A DNA stretch of 41,205 bases, taken from assembly GCA_023379605.1 (NCBI GenBank), contig JAMCQF010000034.1, positions 1 through 41,205 on the forward strand, written 5' to 3'. The position numbers were made by a program, and so were the translations under genes. Under the pieces are notes generated by a model. That model saw nothing but the letters and a program-made list of their open reading frames with translations. It made no database searches and was not told where the DNA came from. Positions 36,671 to 41,205 of the stretch are shown here, in pieces (the stretch's first letter is position 1; each line of letters begins with the position of its first letter). This DNA is from Actinomycetota bacterium (lineage in GTDB: Bacteria > Actinomycetota > Acidimicrobiia > Acidimicrobiales > JAMCQF01).

Positions 36671-38245
36671 TCACGACGCTAGCTGGGAAGAGCGTAGAGA
36701 CCGGGTCACCTCCGCCGAACGGGCGGTCTTGACCCATGCGTACCTCCGGCCCAGGATTCCATCCAGCCATGCCTTGGTGCAGATTGCCATGGAGAGGAAG
36801 AACAGCGGGAGGAAATACGCTACCGCAGTGATCTCGCGACGATCGCGCGCAGCTATCAAAAGACCCGCTCCGAACTCTAGGAGTGGACCTATAAATAAAA
36901 GGAGCCATAGCACGAACAGGTTGGCGCTGTCGACAGGCGGAGCCACACCGGCCAGCCAGAACGCGCTGACCACCAGGCCAGCGGTGGAGAGCACTGGCAG
37001 GTGGAATGCAAGCAGGAACATGGTCGTCTCAATCTTCTCTGGCACCGTTAGATATGGTGTTTGCCACACAGCACGCCTGTAATCTCGCCATACCTGCTGG
37101 TGGCCTCGGGCCCATCGGTACCGCTGGCGCCAGTACTGGCCCAGCGCCACAGCCCCCTCCTCTTCGTCAGATCGGGTCACGTCATAGCGGACGCGCTCTC
37201 CTCTCAGCAGGAGGCGCAAGGTGAGATCGGTGTCGTCGGTGACCGATCGCACGTTCCAACCACCGATAGCCCGTAGGCTCGAGGCCCTGACCGCGCAGTT
37301 GGCTCCGCCGTATGCGGGGAGAGTGAAGATAGCCTGCCGTCCGTACTCGTTTACGAGGTAGCCAGCGAGGTAGTCGATGCCAACCAGGTGGGCAAGCTGA
37401 GACTCCGCTCCGTTGCGTATCACGCACCTTCCCTGGACTGCACCAACCGCAGGATCGGCAAAGTGGCGCGCCAGCCTCCAGATGACATCGGGTCTTGGCC
37501 AGTGATCCGCGTCGAAGACCACGATTATGTCGCCCGTGACATGCTCCAATCCCGCATTGAGCGCCCCCGATTTGCCCCCTCCTGCTCCAGCGGGACGGTG
37601 CAGGCATTTGAGCTGCGGGTGGGCTGCAGCGAGCTCGTCGAGCATCGATCCGGTCTTGTCGGTCGAGCCGTCGTCCACAACCATGAGCTCCAAGCGGTCT
37701 GCAGGGTAGTCGAGCACCAGCAGGTGATCTACCAGGGATGTCACCACAGCTTCTTCGTTGTGGCACGCCACAAGCACCGACACCGATGGCCGCCAGCCTG
37801 GGTCCAGAGAGAAGGTGTCGATGTCACGACGGGCGTAATGCAGCGCCGAGGTCGTAAAAGCGAGGTGCCGCACGAAGTAGGCCACAAAGCAGGCCTCTAT
37901 TATCATCCCAAGGATCCCTACGGTAAGCGACACACCTGCCAGCGCGACCGCTGCAATGATTGCTCCTAGGAGCGCGACCAGTATCCATGGAGCGCGACCT
38001 GCGAGCGCCGGGTCGAGGTCAACACTGTCCAGCCCGACGGGATGGCTGTTGTCATGGTCCAGCCCGACGGGATGGCTGTTGTCATGGTCCAGCCCGACGG
38101 GATGGCTGTTGGTGGCGTGTCGCTGCGATGGGCGGTTCAGCCTCATGTTTGTGTGCTGGTCAGAGTCGGGGACCATGTCCACCGGTGGGCCCAGAGGCAC
38201 TGGGATCGTAAGGTTGTCGCCCAGCTTCTTGTCCCGCTGCGACAA
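36671..38245 (-). CDS. Family 2 glycosyltransferase (BcsA/hyaluronan-synthase-like membrane enzyme)
   Basis: 524 aa; VLVACHNEEAVVTSLVDHLLVLDYPADRLELMVVDDGSTDKT, FDADHWPRPD, RQRYRWARGHQQVWRDY, multiple TM segments. Start may be 38176 (MVPDSDQHTN). Confidence 0.9.
   Translation of the reverse strand: MSQRDKKLGDNLTIPVPLGPPVDMVPDSDQHTNMRLNRPSQRHATNSHPVGLDHDNSHPVGLDHDNSHPVGLDSVDLDPALAGRAPWILVALLGAIIAAVALAGVSLTVGILGMIIEACFVAYFVRHLAFTTSALHYARRDIDTFSLDPGWRPSVSVLVACHNEEAVVTSLVDHLLVLDYPADRLELMVVDDGSTDKTGSMLDELAAAHPQLKCLHRPAGAGGGKSGALNAGLEHVTGDIIVVFDADHWPRPDVIWRLARHFADPAVGAVQGRCVIRNGAESQLAHLVGIDYLAGYLVNEYGRQAIFTLPAYGGANCAVRASSLRAIGGWNVRSVTDDTDLTLRLLLRGERVRYDVTRSDEEEGAVALGQYWRQRYRWARGHQQVWRDYRRAVWQTPYLTVPEKIETTMFLLAFHLPVLSTAGLVVSAFWLAGVAPPVDSANLFVLWLLLFIGPLLEFGAGLLIAARDRREITAVAYFLPLFFLSMAICTKAWLDGILGRRYAWVKTARSAEVTRSLRSSQLAS
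38027..38116. repeat. 30-bp in-frame tandem repeat (about 3 copies) in the glycosyltransferase N-terminus
   Basis: gtccagcccgacgggatggctgttgtcatg at 38027-38056 and 38057-38086, partial at 38087; encodes (HDNSHPVGLD)n. Confidence 0.97.
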
Positions 38246-38957
38246 GAAGCCTATCCAGGGTCGCTATGACCCTCTCGAACACCGCCATTGCTGGGCTGCT
38301 GCGCTCGAACAGAGGAGCGAGCTCGCCTCTGGCCACGATCAATATGTGGCGCATCTCCTCAAGGGAGGCGCTTAGCTCTCGTCGGAGCGCCTGAACCTCC
38401 GCTTCGGCCACAGCCCTCAGCTCAGCTGCCGCGTTCTCAGCCTCTTGAAGACACTGATCAGCTGACTCGCCTGCCTGCCTGCGGATCTCAGCTGCCTGGG
38501 CTGCCGCTGCGATCCTGATGTTGCGTGCCTGTTCCTCAGCCTGCGCTAGCCGTGCTGCCACCAAGCGCACGCCGTTTGCCTTTAGGGCAGCTGCTTCCGC
38601 TGAAGCTTGAAAAGCTGGCCCGAGCTCCTCGAGGCCCTGATCAGATAAGCCTGGACCTGCTGGAGCTCGCATCTCTGTGAAGGCACGAACAGGTCCGATC
38701 CTCTCGTTTGGGTTGGGAGCAGGCCAGTTGGGCCCTGCTGTCACGCCTGAGCTTGAGCGCGGACCATCTCCTTTCTCCAAGGGCGTCCCGAGCTCAGTGC
38801 TCCCTTGGAACTGCTGGGCCTTAAGTGGCGAGGTTGCGCTGGGCAGCCAGTCGCTTTCGGACAGCTTCTCCCGGATCGGATCTTCGACCGGCATCTCCTG
38901 CTCGCCTCCTTTGTCCAACAGGGCCACCTTTTTCACATCGGTTGCCTTTCGTGCCAA
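38160..38957 (-). CDS. Hypothetical coiled-coil protein
   Basis: 265 aa, TTG start; long Ala/Glu/Arg heptad region (AAALKANGVRLVAARLAQAEEQARNIRIAAAAQAAEIRRQAGESADQCLQEAENAAAELRAVAEAEVQALRRELSASLEEM). Confidence 0.75.
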   Translation of the reverse strand: MARKATDVKKVALLDKGGEQEMPVEDPIREKLSESDWLPSATSPLKAQQFQGSTELGTPLEKGDGPRSSSGVTAGPNWPAPNPNERIGPVRAFTEMRAPAGPGLSDQGLEELGPAFQASAEAAALKANGVRLVAARLAQAEEQARNIRIAAAAQAAEIRRQAGESADQCLQEAENAAAELRAVAEAEVQALRRELSASLEEMRHILIVARGELAPLFERSSPAMAVFERVIATLDRLLVAAGQEAGRQPYDPSASGPTGGHGPRL

Positions 38958-38986
38958 CTGTAGAAACTTCTGCTCAGACTAAAACA

Positions 38987-39269
38987 CAAATAGTGGCTAT
39001 GATCCCACGCTTTGTGTCGGCCATTCGCTCGCTGAAAGACCATCCAAAGGGGCTGTCAGTGAGCTATCGCTACTTCCAGTAGTCAAATAAACATAATTAG
39101 GCGTAATTCACCTCAGTATTGAAAACGGCCACAATTTCTTGCAATCGAACGCTATACGTGTAAGAGTACCATCGATTCGTCCACTAATGGAAGTAATACG
39201 CAGTCAAATTCCCAAAGAACCACTGCAGGTCACAGGATGAAGGATCTAAATAACGCAAATAGTGGTTAT
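38987..39269. promoter_or_regulatory. AT-rich intergenic island with repeated motif CAAATAGTGGYTAT
   Basis: caaatagtggctat at 38987-39000 and caaatagtggttat at 39256-39269; also perfect inverted repeat AATTAggcgTAATT at 39095-39108. Confidence 0.5.
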
Positions 39270-39476
39270 TTAACTACTGTGCGTATTTTAAGCAGGGAAG
39301 TTCTAAAGTTTTTTCTTAAAAATGACCGATAGTCTCTTCACATTGCGTGGTGAGAGTGCTACTCTGCCAAGATCGATAAGGGCTATATAAGACGGGAGTG
39401 TTGTCGTGATCACTAAGGAATGCGGCACTTACAGTAGTTATACGTTCACTCAAAGGGATAGATAGAGGAGCAGAGG

Positions 39477-40187
39477 ATGAGGGTACTGGCTGTCGGGGCC
39501 CATCCTGACGACATCGAGCTTGGCTGCGGCGGCGCCCTGGGCGCTCACCGAGCCCGAGGAGACGAGATATCACTCCTTGTCATGACCACCGGGGAGTACG
39601 GCCCCCAGGAAGGCCGTTCCAGGGTATTCGAGCAGGAAGATGCAGCCCGGCTGCTCTCAGCACAGCTCTATTGGGGCTGCTTCGAGGACGGGGGCGTTCC
39701 GGAAGGTCGCGCGTCGGTCGCAGTGGTAGAGCGGGTTCTCGCCCAGGTCCAAGCTGATGTGATCTACACACACACCACCTCGGACACTCATCAGGACCAC
39801 CGCCACACGGGCGAGGCAACTCTAGCAGCCGCTCGGCGGGCCAGCCGCGTGCTCTGCTATGAGTCCCCTACGTCGCTGGACTTCCGTCCTGTTGTCTACA
39901 TGGACGTCAGCGCACATATGGAGATGAAGCTCGCCACCTGCAGGGCGCATCTCTCCCAGGTCCTAAAGAACGGCCTGGTCGACCTGGAGGCAGTAGAGGC
40001 TCAGGCTCGGTGGCGAGGATTCCAGGCCCGGCTGCCGCACGGGTCCGCAGAAGCCTTCGAGGCCCCACGGTTCCTCTGGGACCTCTCTCCAGCCACGAGC
40101 AGCCCTGTCTCTACCGCAGTCGGGGCACATGACCTTCAGATCACAAGCCCAGTTGATGAGCACCTAGGAAGCGAGGTTGCAAGATGA
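39477..40187 (+). CDS. PIG-L family deacetylase
   Basis: 236 aa; MRVLAVGAHPDDIELGCGGALGAHRARGDEISLLVMTTGEYG...VIYTHTTSDTHQDHRHTGEATLAAARR; SD aggagc upstream. Confidence 0.93.
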   Translation: MRVLAVGAHPDDIELGCGGALGAHRARGDEISLLVMTTGEYGPQEGRSRVFEQEDAARLLSAQLYWGCFEDGGVPEGRASVAVVERVLAQVQADVIYTHTTSDTHQDHRHTGEATLAAARRASRVLCYESPTSLDFRPVVYMDVSAHMEMKLATCRAHLSQVLKNGLVDLEAVEAQARWRGFQARLPHGSAEAFEAPRFLWDLSPATSSPVSTAVGAHDLQITSPVDEHLGSEVAR

Positions 40188-40852
40188 GGTTCTTTAAGAG
40201 TTTGGTCCACAAGCTGGTGCCGGGCCGACTGGTGGTCGTGGGCTTGGCTGCATGTGTCGCAGGTGTGCTCATTGCAGCCAGCCCCGCCTATGCCGCGGGC
40301 TCGAACGGCGCGCTCATGGGGGTGACGATCACCTCGACGGTAAAGAGCACGACCAAAGCGGGAAGCGGTGAGCCTCCTGGGTATTGCACCTGGACCGTGG
40401 CCTCTGATGTGACCGTCTACAACGAGTCGAGCACCGATACCCTTCATTACACATCCATCTATGAGATAGTGACCTGGTCTGGAGCCTCACCGCCAACCCC
40501 GCCCGGAGATGACAGCGGCACGGTCTCGAGCACGTCAAGTCCCTCCGGGGTGACAGTCACAAGTGCAGGCTCACCTCCCCTTCAGTCAGGAGACACGCTT
40601 TCGCCAGGGGAGATCCAGCACTATAACGGGTTCACCGTCAGCTTCGACATGCCCTGCAATGCCTCCACCGGGGATCTTTCCGTAGGGATCCAGGACCAGT
40701 ACGGCACCGGTAGCGGCGACAACTACTTCTTGCAGAACGGCACTCCACTTGCGCTAGACGTGGCCGGAGGCCTCGGGTTCATCGCTCTTGTCGGCTTGGC
40801 GCTCGGAGTGACCATGAAGCGGTGGCGCAAGCCTGCTGCACCCGCCGAGTGA
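40184..40852 (+). CDS. Exported, C-terminally membrane-anchored hypothetical protein
   Basis: 222 aa; signal peptide (LVVVGLAACVAGVLIAASPAYAAG), C-terminal TM plus basic tail (ALDVAGGLGFIALVGLALGVTMKRWRKPA); ATGA overlap with the PIG-L gene. Confidence 0.75.
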   Translation: MRFFKSLVHKLVPGRLVVVGLAACVAGVLIAASPAYAAGSNGALMGVTITSTVKSTTKAGSGEPPGYCTWTVASDVTVYNESSTDTLHYTSIYEIVTWSGASPPTPPGDDSGTVSSTSSPSGVTVTSAGSPPLQSGDTLSPGEIQHYNGFTVSFDMPCNASTGDLSVGIQDQYGTGSGDNYFLQNGTPLALDVAGGLGFIALVGLALGVTMKRWRKPAAPAE

Positions 40853-40974
40853 GACAGTTCCCTGGCCAAGAGAACTGATCCTCTTTGCACAAGAACAGCA
40901 AGGCCACAAGGAAAAGCAACTAAAGATCGACTACCGAGACGTCGAATACCACTGACATCGAAAGGACCTATAAA

Positions 40975-41205
40975 ATGACCAAGCATTCTGGGGGCAATCC
41001 AAAGGCCTGGACCCGGGCGAGAAGGATGGCGAGCCGCAGCGCTTCAGCTGTTGCGATCGGCGCGGGAGTTCTGGTGGCTTCCTCTGCAGGAATTGTCCTC
41101 ACATCAGGCACTGCGTTCGCACAGCCAGGGGGAGGGGGGACACCCTGCGGAGGCCCAGGCAGTAATCCGTCTCCTAGTAAATATCACGTTGGCGACACAC
41201 TTGAG
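40975..41205 (+). CDS. Exported hypothetical protein (3' truncated by window)
   Basis: ATG at 40975 with AAAGGA upstream; MTKHSGGNPKAWTRARRMASRSASAVAIGAGVLVASSAGIVLTSGTAFAQPGGGGTPCGGPGSNPSPSKYHVGDTLE runs off the end; signal-peptide-like N-terminus. Confidence 0.7.
   Translation, partial: MTKHSGGNPKAWTRARRMASRSASAVAIGAGVLVASSAGIVLTSGTAFAQPGGGGTPCGGPGSNPSPSKYHVGDTLE

Overview
Bacterial, actinobacterial-type window of about 41 kb, inferred from mycothiol conjugate amidase, F420-type LLM oxidoreductases, an NDMA-type alcohol dehydrogenase and a six-gene mce operon. Left to right: (i) 3' end of an acrylyl-CoA reductase/YhdH-type MDR gene, a MaoC-like dehydratase, an acyl-CoA synthetase and a pterin carbinolamine dehydratase; (ii) a minus-strand stress operon pspA-pspAA-htpX-pspAB; (iii) mca, an SCP2 protein, a ChbG/YdjC deacetylase and a histidine phosphatase; (iv) a minus-strand form II (AYRGAGR) molybdenum hydroxylase operon coxS-coxL-coxM-moxR-vWA, with coxL apparently broken by one extra base; (v) two LLM oxidoreductases, a methyltransferase, a Zn-alcohol dehydrogenase and a DsbA-like protein; (vi) a complete mce locus (yrbEA, yrbEB, mceA-F, Mce-associated protein) divergent from an mceG-like ATPase and an ECF sigma factor carrying a predicted membrane-spanning C-terminal extension; mceE is split into two overlapping ORFs at a 27-bp tandem duplication; (vii) a RecB-family nuclease, a GT2 glycosyltransferase with decapeptide repeats, and a coiled-coil protein; (viii) an AT-rich regulatory island followed by a PIG-L deacetylase translationally coupled to a surface protein and a second exported protein. 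Several short tandem duplications (24, 27, 30, 30, 40 and 74 bp periods) recur across the window. The best candidates for new biology are the membrane-tethered sigma/mceG/mce arrangement with its long structured intergenic leader, the split mceE, and the PIG-L/surface-protein cassette. No tRNA, rRNA, CRISPR or transposase was recognised. All assignments are by eye from motifs; no database search was run.
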